Source: Microbacterium sp. B35-30 (lineage in GTDB: Bacteria; Actinomycetota; Actinomycetes; Actinomycetales; Microbacteriaceae). Taken from it: a DNA stretch of 64,000 nt. Under the pieces are notes generated by a model that was not told the DNA's origin, searched no databases, and was given only the letters and a program-made list of their open reading frames with translations. The translations under genes and the position numbers were made by a program. Each line of letters opens with the position of its first letter. Positions within the stretch are counted from its first letter, which is position 1. Shown piece by piece: positions 32,349 to 41,111 of this stretch. The stretch lies in contig NZ_MWLQ01000006.1 in the NCBI RefSeq assembly GCF_010634855.1, positions 1-64,000 of the forward strand. The letters run 5' to 3'.

Positions 32349-33809
32349 CTACCAGACCGTCGGCTTCGGCGGCTGGTAGGCCCACACGTCGAAGAACGTC
32401 GTGAGGTCCTGACCCGAGATCTCCTCGGACAGCGCGATGAAGTCGGCCGTCGTCGCGGTTGCGCCGCCGAAGCGTGCGACCCACTCCTGGGCGATGCCGA
32501 AGAACACCTCGTCGCCGACCTCCACCCGCAGCGCGTGGAGAAGAGCTGCACCGCGGTTGTACACCGGCGTGCCGAAGAGCCCGAGCGGGCCCGGATCGGC
32601 CAGCACCGTGTTCCAGGCCGACTGCGACGGCGAGTTCATCAGGTTCGAGAACCGCGTGGCCGCCGTCGTGCCGCCGTTGTGCTCGGTCCACATCCACTCG
32701 GAGTAGGTCGCCCAGCCCTCGTTGAGCCAGATGTCGGCCCAGCGACCGGGGCTGACCTGGTTGCCCATCCACTGGTGCGCGAGCTCGTGGGCGACGGTGC
32801 TCAGACCGGCAGAGCCCGAGAAGAACGACCGGGTCTGGGTCTCGAGGGCGTACGACACCGAGTCGTTGTCGACGATGGCGCCGTACGAGACGAACGGGTA
32901 GTCGCCGTAGAGGCCTTCGAAGAAGGTGAGCATGTCACCCGTGCGCGCGAGGTTGGCGTACTGGGCCGGGGTACGCGAGACGTCGATCGCGTCGATGATC
33001 GGCGTGCCGTTGGGCGCCGTGTACTGCTCGAGCCGGAAGTTCCCGATCGTCGAGGTGGCGAGGTACGACGCCATCGGGTCGGGCGCGTCCCACGTCCAGG
33101 TCGTCTTCCCGTCGGCGGTCTCCGAGCCCTCGAGCAGCCCGTTGGCCACCGCGGTCAGCCCCTCCGGGACGGTGATCTCGAACGAGTAGGTCGCCTTGTC
33201 CGTGGGGTGGTCGTTCACCGGGAACCACGTCGACGAGCCGTCGGGCTCGCTCACCACCATGGCCCCGTCGCGGGTCGTGACCCAGCCGTAGAGCGCGTCC
33301 TCGATGTCTCTGGGGCGCGTGGTCGTCCCGCCGTACGTGATGACCACGCTCGCGGGCTGGCCGGTCTTGAGCTTCGGGCGCGGCGTGACGACGAGCTCGC
33401 CGCTCTGCTGCGCGAACGCGGTGGGCTTGCCGTTCACGACCACCGACGACACGGTGAGGTTGCGGAGGTCGAGGTTGAAGCGGTCGAGGTCGGCCGTGGT
33501 CACGATGTCGAGTGTCGCCACCGCCGCCAGCTCGCCCTCGAGCGGCGCGGGATCCGCCGCGGGCGGCGTGTAGTCGAGGTCGAGGGCGTAGTGCGTGACA
33601 TCGATGCCGCCGTTGCCGGAGACCGGGAAGTACGGGTCCCCGATGCCGTCGGCACCGGGAGCGTACCGCTCCGCCGGGCGGGGAGCGGCAGCCGTCGCAG
33701 CGGTCGAGCCCGCCAGCGAGGCGACGAGAACTCCGGCGGCGAGAGCGCCGGCGACGACCGACCTCGCTGTCTTCGACGACGGTGTGCGGTGGAGCAGACG
33801 AGTGGGCAC
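32349..33809 (-). CDS. Secreted M1-family metallopeptidase (aminopeptidase N-like)
   Basis: A 486-residue exported zinc peptidase. A Sec signal peptide is visible (basic start, hydrophobic VVAGALAAGVLVASLAG core, ATAAAPRP cleavage region near residue 42). The N-terminal beta domain leads into the catalytic region, with VAHELAHQWMGNQV (HExxH) and WLNEGWATYSEW (third ligand, NEGxA). It lacks the large C-terminal helical domain of full-length aminopeptidase N, as in other short secreted M1 proteins. The start is GTG at 33809 after a GGGGAGGA ribosome binding site. It probably trims peptides outside the cell. The divergent gene is a glycosyltransferase. Confidence 0.93.
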   Translation of the reverse strand: MPTRLLHRTPSSKTARSVVAGALAAGVLVASLAGSTAATAAAPRPAERYAPGADGIGDPYFPVSGNGGIDVTHYALDLDYTPPAADPAPLEGELAAVATLDIVTTADLDRFNLDLRNLTVSSVVVNGKPTAFAQQSGELVVTPRPKLKTGQPASVVITYGGTTTRPRDIEDALYGWVTTRDGAMVVSEPDGSSTWFPVNDHPTDKATYSFEITVPEGLTAVANGLLEGSETADGKTTWTWDAPDPMASYLATSTIGNFRLEQYTAPNGTPIIDAIDVSRTPAQYANLARTGDMLTFFEGLYGDYPFVSYGAIVDNDSVSYALETQTRSFFSGSAGLSTVAHELAHQWMGNQVSPGRWADIWLNEGWATYSEWMWTEHNGGTTAATRFSNLMNSPSQSAWNTVLADPGPLGLFGTPVYNRGAALLHALRVEVGDEVFFGIAQEWVARFGGATATTADFIALSEEISGQDLTTFFDVWAYQPPKPTVW

Positions 33810-33969
33810 GGCATCCTCCCCAGGGTGCGACAGCGGGCGTTGTCACGCTAGCTTCCTCGTGTTTCCCTCGCGTGTCGAGGATGCGTCGCACGGATCTTGG
33901 GCGGCGGGCGGCGGCATCCGTCGCCAGAAGTTCGGAAGCCGTTCAGCGGTGCATGGCAGGATGGCGGCG

Positions 33970-35127
33970 ATGCAGCTGTCGATCATCGTCCCGACGTACA
34001 ACGAGGCTCCGAACGTGGCGGAGCTCGTTCGCCGTGTCGTCGCGGCGCTCGAGGCGGTGCCGGGCGGCATCGACGCCGAGATCGTCTTCGTGGACGACAG
34101 CACGGATGCCACGCCCGACGTGATCCGCGAGGTGGCGGCGTCAGCCCCGCTCCCGGTGCGCCTGCTGCACCGCGAGAAGGCCGTCGGCGGGCTCGGCGGG
34201 GCCGTGCTCGAGGGCTTCGCGGCGGCGGAGTCGGACGCGTGCCTCGTCATCGACGGCGATCTGCAGCATCCGCCCGAGAAGATCCCCGAGCTGTGGCGCG
34301 TCTTCTCGCGAGGCGATGTCGACGTCGTCATCGCCTCGCGCTACGCCGGCGGCGGCACGGCGCACGGCCTCGCCGATCGCACGCGCGTGATTGTGTCGAA
34401 GGCGTCGACGGCCGTGACCCGCGCGATGTTCCCGATCCGGCTGCGCGATGTGACCGACCCGATGACAGGGTTCTTCCTCATCGACCGCCGCAGCGTCGAC
34501 CAGGCGCTCCTGCGGCCGCGCGGCTTCAAGATCCTGCTCGAGATCCTCGCGCGCCGGCCGATGCGCGTCGCCGAGGTGCCGTTCGACTTCGCCGACCGCC
34601 ACGCCGGCGAGTCGAAGGCGTCGGTACGGCAGGGCCTGCACTTCCTCACCCAGCTCACCGCGCTGCGCTTCGGCAAGATGTCGCTGTTCGCGGTGATCGG
34701 CGGTCTCGGCGCGGTCGCGAACGTCGCGATCGTGTGGGCGCTCACCCAGCTCGGGGTGGACTACATCATCGCCGCCATCATCGCCGCCGAGGTGACGATC
34801 ATCGGCAACTTCCTCCTGCAGGAGCGCTTCGTCTTCGACGACATGCGCGAGAGCGCGTCGGGTGTCTGGCAGCGCTTCGGCAAGTCGTTCGCGTTCAACA
34901 ATGCCGAGGCGCTGGTGCGCATCCCGATCGTGGCGGTGATGGTGTCGACCGGCCACATCTCCGCCGTGGTGGCGACGGCGATCACCCTCGTGCTGGCGTT
35001 CTTCGTGCGCTTCCTGTTCCACTCCCTCGTCGTCTACGCGCCCCGCAAGCCCGGTGTCGAGCCGTCACGTGCGCGCCGTCTCGTCGAGGAGATCGACCAG
35101 GAGGTCATGCAGCCCGGCGAGCTGTAG
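33970..35127 (+). CDS. GT2 glycosyltransferase fused to GtrA-like membrane domain
   Basis: A 385-residue protein. Residues about 1-230 are a dolichyl-phosphate-mannose-synthase-type GT2 domain: SIIVPTYNEAPNVAELV, IVFVDDSTDAT, VIDGDLQHPPEKI (DxD-like metal site) and DVVIASRYAGGG. It should transfer a sugar from a nucleotide sugar to polyprenyl phosphate. Residues about 240-375 form a GtrA domain with four helices, beginning FGKMSLFAVIGGLGAVANVA. GtrA proteins are thought to flip lipid-linked sugars, so one polypeptide may make and flip the donor. An ATG nine bases upstream (33961) is an alternative, but GCAGGA precedes 33970 at the better distance. It opens the glycan region. Confidence 0.92.
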   Translation: MQLSIIVPTYNEAPNVAELVRRVVAALEAVPGGIDAEIVFVDDSTDATPDVIREVAASAPLPVRLLHREKAVGGLGGAVLEGFAAAESDACLVIDGDLQHPPEKIPELWRVFSRGDVDVVIASRYAGGGTAHGLADRTRVIVSKASTAVTRAMFPIRLRDVTDPMTGFFLIDRRSVDQALLRPRGFKILLEILARRPMRVAEVPFDFADRHAGESKASVRQGLHFLTQLTALRFGKMSLFAVIGGLGAVANVAIVWALTQLGVDYIIAAIIAAEVTIIGNFLLQERFVFDDMRESASGVWQRFGKSFAFNNAEALVRIPIVAVMVSTGHISAVVATAITLVLAFFVRFLFHSLVVYAPRKPGVEPSRARRLVEEIDQEVMQPGEL

Positions 35128-35171
35128 AACAGCGAATGCCGCGGCTCCGGTCCGCCGGTCGTGCCCGCTGC

Positions 35172-35645
35172 TCAGCCATGCGAGACGGCGAGCCCACCGG
35201 GGAGCACCTCGTCATGGGCATGCAACGTTGCCATGAGCTCGAGGGCGTGACGCAGCGCGGTGCTGGATGTGTGCACCGTGTAGGGGAAATAGACGACCTC
35301 GACGCCCACCTCGGCGAACTCCCGCTCCAACTGGGCGCCCTTTTCGGTGCCGCGCCAGTCGTCGCCCTTGAAGAAGTGGGTGAAGTGCAGCTGTCGCCAC
35401 GTCTCGAGCTTGTCTGGAACGTTCTCGATATGGACGCTGTCGACGTACGTGATGCTCCGGACGATCTCGACGCGTTCGGCGGTCGGGATGATCGGATCGA
35501 CCTGCTTCACGAGCCGGAGCATCTCGTCGCTGACGACACCCGCGATGAGGAAGTCGCAGTTCTCCTTGGCATGCCGAAGGATGTTGAGGTGTCCGACGTG
35601 AAAGAGGTCGAATGCCCCAGCGGCATAGCCGATGCGTACAGCCAT
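35172..35645 (-). CDS. Cytidylyltransferase-like protein (glycerol-3-phosphate cytidylyltransferase family)
   Basis: A 157-residue nucleotidyltransferase. It has the HxGH motif in GAFDLFHVGHLNILRHA, a Lys in HFFKGDDWRGTEKG, and a terminal TVHTSSTALRHAL segment in the position of the RTxGIST motif of TagD/GCT enzymes. Those make CDP-glycerol, or a related CDP-polyol, from CTP. The start ATG has a GGGGGAA ribosome binding site. In this glycan locus it may supply an activated polyol to the polymer; the CDP-alcohol phosphotransferase at 46830 would be a fitting partner. ADP-activating relatives exist, so the nucleotide and substrate are not certain. Confidence 0.85.
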   Translation of the reverse strand: MAVRIGYAAGAFDLFHVGHLNILRHAKENCDFLIAGVVSDEMLRLVKQVDPIIPTAERVEIVRSITYVDSVHIENVPDKLETWRQLHFTHFFKGDDWRGTEKGAQLEREFAEVGVEVVYFPYTVHTSSTALRHALELMATLHAHDEVLPGGLAVSHG

Positions 35646-35787
35646 GATTCCCCCATGTGAATCCCGCGATGTCCCACACACCGGGTCTGTACGCCGAACC
35701 CTACAGCAGACCTGACCGCACCGACAGAGCCGAGCCTCCGCGGTGCGCGCCGCGTGGATGGGGCGATCACCGCCTAGGTGTGAATGG

Positions 35788-36525
35788 CTAGGGCGCCAGT
35801 TGAGGATCGAGGACCGCCGTGACCGCTGCCGCGAGAGCCTGATAGCCCGCCGCGTTGGGGTGCACCCCGTCTGCGGAGACGAGGTCGGCCCTGCCGAACA
35901 GCGGTTGGCCGGAGTCGAGATAGACGACATGATTCTCGAGCGCCGCCGCTTGGAGCGCCTGGGCGAGCTCGCCCGCCAGCCGCGGCGGTGGATCGTCGTC
36001 GAACCAGGGAGCCATCACGAAGATCTTGGCGTCCGGGTAACGGTCGCGGAGCTGGCCGAACAGCGCGTCGGCGGCAGCGGCGACATCGGCTGTCGGGAGC
36101 CCGACGTCGTTGCGCCCTCCGGCGACGACGATGTACGTCGGCGAGCCGATGATCTCGTCGATCGTCTGGCCGTACGTCCCGCAGTACGGGCGCCCGCAGC
36201 CGTTCTCGTCAGAGGTCTTGACGTAGCCCGTTCCCCCCAGGCCAAGGTTGTCGACGTCCCATCCGTGCGTGTCCCCGACCAGGGTCGGCCATCGAACACC
36301 GCCGCCACCCGCTCCCTGCGTGTAGGAGTCGCCGATGAAGACGGCCTGCGGCATGGGCGCGGGGATCGTCGGGGTCGCGGCATCACCAGGAGGCGTGTAC
36401 TGCGGAATCTTGCCGCGCGCGGCGCCTCCACCGCCCAGGAACGCGGCGATGACGATGACGGCGACGACCACGAGCGTGAGCGCCCACAGCGGCATTCCGC
36501 CGACATCTCTACCGAGCATTCGCAT
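35788..36525 (-). CDS. Membrane-anchored SGNH/GDSL hydrolase
   Basis: A 245-residue protein with one N-terminal hydrophobic helix (about 15-33) ending before a Gly-rich spacer, so the enzyme faces outside. SGNH blocks: block I FIGDSYTQGAGG with the nucleophilic Ser, block II NLGLGGTGY, block III VVAGGRNDVG, and block V SADGVHPNAAGYQ with catalytic Asp and His. Members are esterases, often removing acetyl groups from surface polysaccharides. The start at 36525 follows a GGGGGAC ribosome binding site. Position in a glycan locus with a putative acyltransferase (43809) suggests it tunes acylation of the polymer. It is divergent from the GH71 gene. Confidence 0.88.
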   Translation of the reverse strand: MRMLGRDVGGMPLWALTLVVVAVIVIAAFLGGGGAARGKIPQYTPPGDAATPTIPAPMPQAVFIGDSYTQGAGGGGVRWPTLVGDTHGWDVDNLGLGGTGYVKTSDENGCGRPYCGTYGQTIDEIIGSPTYIVVAGGRNDVGLPTADVAAAADALFGQLRDRYPDAKIFVMAPWFDDDPPPRLAGELAQALQAAALENHVVYLDSGQPLFGRADLVSADGVHPNAAGYQALAAAVTAVLDPQLAP

Positions 36526-36782
36526 GGCTGTCCCCCGGAGACAGACCCGGCCTGGTTCGGGTACCGGCCGACGAGGAGATCCTACCGAAAATCGGTAACG
36601 ATCTCGCGACATCTGCCGTGTCGCCGTGGCGCTGGTTTCTGAGAATCGCCTAATATACGCGCTCTCGATTAGGAGCGGCACCCGTCCCGCGGCTAACGTG
36701 ACGTATTCGTCTGGGGGATCGCGCCGCGATGGGGGTCGTAGCGCAGCCCGCCCCGATCAACCACGAAGGACAAGAGTCACCC
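36526..36782. promoter_or_regulatory. Divergent promoter region between SGNH hydrolase and GH71 gene
   Basis: This 257-base gap is the most AT-rich spot around and contains TAATAT at 36651-36656 (a -10-like box for the plus strand; the complement offers TATATT). No matching -35 is clear. A leader of about 120 bases then precedes the GH71 GTG start. No gene was seen in it. Confidence 0.45.
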
Positions 36783-38795
36783 GTGACATTTCGCCATGCC
36801 CCGAAACTCCGAACATCCCCACGTCACCGCCTCAGAGACCAGCCCGCAACGGCCCAGCCTCGCGGCCTCGCGCGCCGCGTGAAGGCACTGGGCGGCTTCG
36901 TCATCGCCGCGATGGTGGCGGGCGCGATCATCCCGCTCACCACGGGCGCGGACACCGCCACCGCTGCGGATCAGGTCGTCCTCACCGCCACTGACACGGC
37001 CTGGACGACGACACGCCAGCCGACCGTGCCCCAGTCCGGTCTGCTGAGCGCGACCGCGACCTCCGACCGCACCTACCTCAAGTTCGACGGCGACGCGCTC
37101 GCGGGACGCCAGGTCACGTCCGCGACGCTCGTGGTGAAGGTGAACAGCACCACGGCCACCGCGCCCGGACTCGTCGCCTACCCCACCTCCGCCTCGTGGA
37201 AGTCCACCTCGCTGACCCACGACAACCAGCCGGGCACTACGGGATCCGCGGTCTCGCAGCCCAGTGCGGCCGCGGCGAACGGGCAGACGCTCCGCATCCC
37301 GCTCGACGTCCGCTCCGTCGCCACCACCGGTGACTTCGCGCTGGCACTGAACTACAGCCAGCGGTACATTCAGCTTCGGATGGAGCGCTTCAACAGCGAC
37401 GTACCGCGCATCGAGGTGAGCACCGCGCCGGTGTCCACGACGCCCACGCCCACGCCTTCCCCGACGACGCCTGCTGAGACCCCCGCCGACGGCCCGCTCG
37501 TCTTCGCGCACTACTTCGTGCCGTATCCGCTGTCGATCGACAACAAGACCGAGTCGACCGACTACTACACCCGCAACTACCTCAGCCCGGATGGCGAGAG
37601 CGGCAAGTTCGCATCCGTGGGTGGTCTGCTGCGCGACCGACCGATCTCGCCCGGAGTGTCGACCTCGACGAACTGGCGAGTGGACAACTTCGCCACGGAG
37701 GTCCGGCAGGCCAAGTCCGCCGGCATCGACGGCTTCACGCTCAACCTGATGAGCTCGAGCGGCCAGAACTGGGATGCCTCCGTCAACGTCATGAAGGCAG
37801 CCGCGCAGGTCGGCGGGTTCGCTGTCGTGCCGATGGTCGACGGTTCCTCGAGCTTCTCCTCGAACACTCCCGAGACGGCAGCCTCGCTGCTCAGCCAGCT
37901 CTACCAGGTCGGCTCCGCCTACAAGGAGGACGGCGAGTACGTGCTGTCCAGCTTCAAGGCGGAAGGCGCTTCGGTCTCGTGGTGGACACAGGTCATCAAC
38001 CTGCTGGAGACCAAGTACGGGCTCCCCATCTCGTTCCAGGCCGTGTTCAACAACGCGAGCGACGCCAACCTCAAGGCCTACGCGCCCATCGCCGACGGCT
38101 TCGGCAACTGGGGCACGCGTACGGAGCGCACGACGCTGAACAGCGCGGACAACGTGGCACGTGCCCACGCCCTCGGCAAGACGTGGATGGCGCCGGTCGC
38201 GGTCCAGGACGTCCGCTACAGGTCGCTGTCGTGGGCTGAGGCGAACAACACCGCCTCCGTGCGAGCGCAGTGGAACAGGGCGATCTCTCAGAAGGCCGAC
38301 TACGTGCAGCTCGTGACCTGGAACGACTACAGCGAGTCGACTCAGATCGCGCCGTCCCAGGACCACGGCTCGGCGTTCCTGGATCTGACGCGGTACTACA
38401 CCTCGTGGTTCCACACGGGCTCGCAGCCGGCGATCACATCGGATGCCATCGTGCTCACCCACCGCACGCAGTTCGTGGATGCGAGGCCGTCGTACTCCCA
38501 GTCGCTGATGGGCGCCCCTGCGCTCGACGGCACCTCGACGCCGGCGCGCGACACGGTCGAGGCCCTCGTGTGGCTGCCTTCCGCGGCGACGGTGCAGATC
38601 ACCGTCGGCGGTACGACCACGAGCTTCTCGGCGCCGGCGGGAGTCTCCGCCTACACCGTGCCGCTGAAGCTGGGCACCGTGTCGGCGAAGATCGTCCGGT
38701 CGGGTGTGACGGCGGAGTCCGTCACCTCCCCGCACCAGGTCGTTTCGACGCCGTACGTGCAGGACCTGCAGTACTACGCGGTCAGCAGCTGGTAA
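36783..38795 (+). CDS. Secreted GH71-like glycoside hydrolase with N-terminal DNRLRE/CBM96-like domain
   Basis: A 670-residue exported protein. A long, basic N-terminus leads to a hydrophobic signal segment (VIAAMVAGAIIPLTTGAD) with likely cleavage near residue 60. Residues about 62-215 are a DNRLRE/CBM96-type beta-sandwich (VTSATLVVKV, then the W-x-x-x-S-L-T-x-D-N-Q-P segment). A Pro/Thr linker follows. Residues about 240-550 resemble glycoside hydrolase family 71 (alpha-1,3-glucanase): FAHYFVPYP, EVRQAKSAGIDGFTLNLMS, and VTWNDYSESTQI. A C-terminal beta domain closes the protein. The GTG start has GAAGGAC upstream. Convergent with the phosphatase gene, 10 bases away. It may cleave or remodel the locus polymer. 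Confidence 0.82.
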   Translation: MTFRHAPKLRTSPRHRLRDQPATAQPRGLARRVKALGGFVIAAMVAGAIIPLTTGADTATAADQVVLTATDTAWTTTRQPTVPQSGLLSATATSDRTYLKFDGDALAGRQVTSATLVVKVNSTTATAPGLVAYPTSASWKSTSLTHDNQPGTTGSAVSQPSAAAANGQTLRIPLDVRSVATTGDFALALNYSQRYIQLRMERFNSDVPRIEVSTAPVSTTPTPTPSPTTPAETPADGPLVFAHYFVPYPLSIDNKTESTDYYTRNYLSPDGESGKFASVGGLLRDRPISPGVSTSTNWRVDNFATEVRQAKSAGIDGFTLNLMSSSGQNWDASVNVMKAAAQVGGFAVVPMVDGSSSFSSNTPETAASLLSQLYQVGSAYKEDGEYVLSSFKAEGASVSWWTQVINLLETKYGLPISFQAVFNNASDANLKAYAPIADGFGNWGTRTERTTLNSADNVARAHALGKTWMAPVAVQDVRYRSLSWAEANNTASVRAQWNRAISQKADYVQLVTWNDYSESTQIAPSQDHGSAFLDLTRYYTSWFHTGSQPAITSDAIVLTHRTQFVDARPSYSQSLMGAPALDGTSTPARDTVEALVWLPSAATVQITVGGTTTSFSAPAGVSAYTVPLKLGTVSAKIVRSGVTAESVTSPHQVVSTPYVQDLQYYAVSSW

Positions 38796-38805
38796 GACCG
38801 GCGGT

Positions 38806-39369
38806 TCATCGCGGGACGAGGTGCTCGAGGATCTCCTCGAGCACCTCGTCCATCTTTCCCGCGCTCCTTGCATAGACCCGGCGCGAGTGCTTCCACGGAT
38901 CCTCGATGTCGTCATGCTCCGTCGAGGCACCCGCCAGGCCACGCGACTGCTGGGCGAAGGTCACCAGAGCAGGCAGGTCTGCACCCCCGTTCCCCGATGA
39001 AGGGCGGTCGCGCAGGAGACGCGCGAACTGCAGGACGGTGAACGTCCGCGTCGCCGTGGACGGCATGTGCCGGACGATGAGTCCCCGATGCTCCCGTGAC
39101 GCGGTGAGCACGACGTCGGCCCGTGCCACCATCCCCTCCGTCAGCGCCCGCGCCCGGAATTCCGACGCGTCGATTCCCCTGTTCTGGAGGCGCTCGAGCA
39201 GATAGCTGCTCATGGGGTGGCCGATGAGCGGCGCGACACCCGCTGACGTCAGCCGGATGACCGGACCATCCGCGGACGCGAGGGCTGCCCGCAGCCCCCA
39301 CTCGAGGTACGGAGACCGGCACACGTTTCCCGTGCAGACGAAGAGGATCGACCCCCGCCCGTCGCTCAT
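38806..39369 (-). CDS. Low-molecular-weight protein tyrosine phosphatase (Wzb-like)
   Basis: A 187-residue phosphatase. The P-loop CTGNVCRS begins with nucleophile Cys12, and the general-acid Asp is in EDPWKHS near the end (commonly DPY). It is longer than typical Wzb (about 145 residues) because of an insert around 125-160. By analogy with Wzb it should dephosphorylate the tyrosine kinase encoded immediately upstream; the two are four bases apart and in the same operon. This kinase/phosphatase pair normally controls polymer length and export. Confidence 0.93.
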   Translation of the reverse strand: MSDGRGSILFVCTGNVCRSPYLEWGLRAALASADGPVIRLTSAGVAPLIGHPMSSYLLERLQNRGIDASEFRARALTEGMVARADVVLTASREHRGLIVRHMPSTATRTFTVLQFARLLRDRPSSGNGGADLPALVTFAQQSRGLAGASTEHDDIEDPWKHSRRVYARSAGKMDEVLEEILEHLVPR

Positions 39370-39373
39370 CGCG

Positions 39374-40993
39374 TCAGGTCTCGCGTTGCGATTCGACCGC
39401 GCTGAGCGGGGGGAAGTGGGCAGACGACGCCGAGCGGCGCCTTCCCGCCCGCTGATCGGACCCTTCGGCCGCCGGCCGGTCGCCTGGGACGGCCGGGACG
39501 GCCGGGACGGCCGGCTCGTGCTCGCCGGGATGCAGATCAGCCGACCTCCGCGGTGGGGCTGTCGTGCCGATGACGGGGCTACCGTCTGAGGCGACGGTAC
39601 TCGGTGGCGCCTCCGACGGTGCGTTCGCGACGTCTTCCTCGGTCGGGCGCACCGGCGCCTTGGCGGGCGCGTAGTCGTAGCGGCGGTCTTCTCGTGTCCG
39701 GGACATGTTGAACACGGCCCCCTCGACCGATGTTCCCAGGGAGGTCAACCGGTCCAGCGCGCGACGCAGTTCACGCACGCGGAGCACGCGGGCGCCGATG
39801 ACCAGGATGACGCCGCCGAGCAATCGCGCCACCACGGCACCGTCCGGCACGGGATTGATGGGCGGGCAGTCGATGATGGTCACATCGAAGCGTTCGCGGA
39901 TCCGCTGCAGTGCCGCGCTCGCCGTGGTCGACTCCAGCAGTTCGCTCGGGTTGGGCGGCCGGGAACCGGCGAGGAGGACTTTGAGGTCGTCGGGGCCCCA
40001 GCTCACGATCGCGTCCTCCAGCGCGACGTCGCCGGTGAGCACGTCGGTGAACCCGGAGTACTCCGGAAGATCGAGCAGGCCGCCCAGAGTCGGTCGGCGC
40101 AGGTCGGCCTCCACGAGGCAGACCGCGAGACCCGACGCGGCGAGCGCCGCGGCGATGTTGGCCGCCGTTGCGCTCTTGCCCTCGCCCGGGCGCGCCGACG
40201 TGATCGAGAAGACCTTGTGGACTTCGCCGGGCTGGAGGAATCGCAGATTGGCGCGCAGCTGCCGGTACTCCTCGCCGCGGCGGGACCCGGTCTTGATGAC
40301 GGCGATGGGATCCCGCTGCGCGCGGCGGTCGAACGAGATGACCCCCAGCACCGGCAGCCCGGTGAGCTCCGCGACCTGCTCCTTGTCGCGGACGCGGGCA
40401 TCGACGACGCCTCGGAGCACGACGAAGACCGTCGCGGCGACGAGGCCGGCGAGCAGACCCGTGAGCATCAGCAGGGGGACATTGGGTGACGACGGCGCCG
40501 TCGGAGGTTTCGCCGACTCGATCACCTGCAGCCGGACGGGGGACTGGCCGTCCACACGCGGCGTGAGTGACGGAACGACCTCCGCGAGGAACTTCGACAC
40601 CGAGTTGGCGATGGCGGCCGCCCGAGCGGGCGACTCGTCCGTCGCCGAGATGGTGATGACACTCGTGTTCAAGGGCACCGACGTGGAGACCTGCCGGCGC
40701 AGTTGCGAGATCGTGACGTCGAGATCGAGGGAATCGATGACGGGGGCGAGCACCACCTCGCGGGTTGCGACCGCGCTGAAATTGCGAGCCTGCAGCTGCG
40801 AGAAGTTCGACGATTGCGCGAGCTCCCCGGTGCTCGCTCCGCCGGTGACGGTGACGAACACGTCCGCGCTCGCGGTGTACTCGCGGGGAGTGGACACGAC
40901 CAGCAGCCACCCCGCGAGCACGCCGAGCAGTATGCACGATACGACGACCGCCCAGTGATGGCGGATGAGCCGCAGCAGACTTCTGGTATCCAT
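39374..40993 (-). CDS. Wzc-like polysaccharide co-polymerase/tyrosine autokinase
   Basis: A 539-residue protein. The N-terminal 210 residues are a chain-length determinant (Wzz) domain between two membrane helices (about 14-33 and 170-195). The cytoplasmic BY-kinase part has Walker A ARPGEGKSATAAN near residue 265, Walker A' CLVEADLRRP, where Glu replaces the first Asp of the D-x-D-x-R motif, and Walker B VTIIDCPPI. Kinase C-terminal tails usually hold a Tyr cluster; here only two Tyr (RRYDYAP) are seen, followed by a long Pro/Ala tail. Family role: set polymer length with Wzy and respond to Tyr phosphorylation. Paired with the phosphatase gene downstream. Confidence 0.94.
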   Translation of the reverse strand: MDTRSLLRLIRHHWAVVVSCILLGVLAGWLLVVSTPREYTASADVFVTVTGGASTGELAQSSNFSQLQARNFSAVATREVVLAPVIDSLDLDVTISQLRRQVSTSVPLNTSVITISATDESPARAAAIANSVSKFLAEVVPSLTPRVDGQSPVRLQVIESAKPPTAPSSPNVPLLMLTGLLAGLVAATVFVVLRGVVDARVRDKEQVAELTGLPVLGVISFDRRAQRDPIAVIKTGSRRGEEYRQLRANLRFLQPGEVHKVFSITSARPGEGKSATAANIAAALAASGLAVCLVEADLRRPTLGGLLDLPEYSGFTDVLTGDVALEDAIVSWGPDDLKVLLAGSRPPNPSELLESTTASAALQRIRERFDVTIIDCPPINPVPDGAVVARLLGGVILVIGARVLRVRELRRALDRLTSLGTSVEGAVFNMSRTREDRRYDYAPAKAPVRPTEEDVANAPSEAPPSTVASDGSPVIGTTAPPRRSADLHPGEHEPAVPAVPAVPGDRPAAEGSDQRAGRRRSASSAHFPPLSAVESQRET

Positions 40994-41025
40994 ACCCTCG
41001 TCCGATCACGCCGAGGGGCAGAACG

Positions 41026-41062
41026 AACCGAAATTCTCCCCAATCCCCTTATAATGCTATAT
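41026..41062. promoter_or_regulatory. Consensus -10 box between wzc-like and wzy-like genes
   Basis: TATAAT at 41050-41055 is a perfect -10 hexamer inside a very GC-rich genome, 56 bases upstream of the Wzy-like start. The -35 position reads weakly. Its complement could serve the divergent kinase gene. Confidence 0.5.
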
Positions 41063-41111
41063 CTCTCGGACTGAGCGCTCAGCCCTTCCGAAATCCTCGT
41101 GGACGGCGCCG

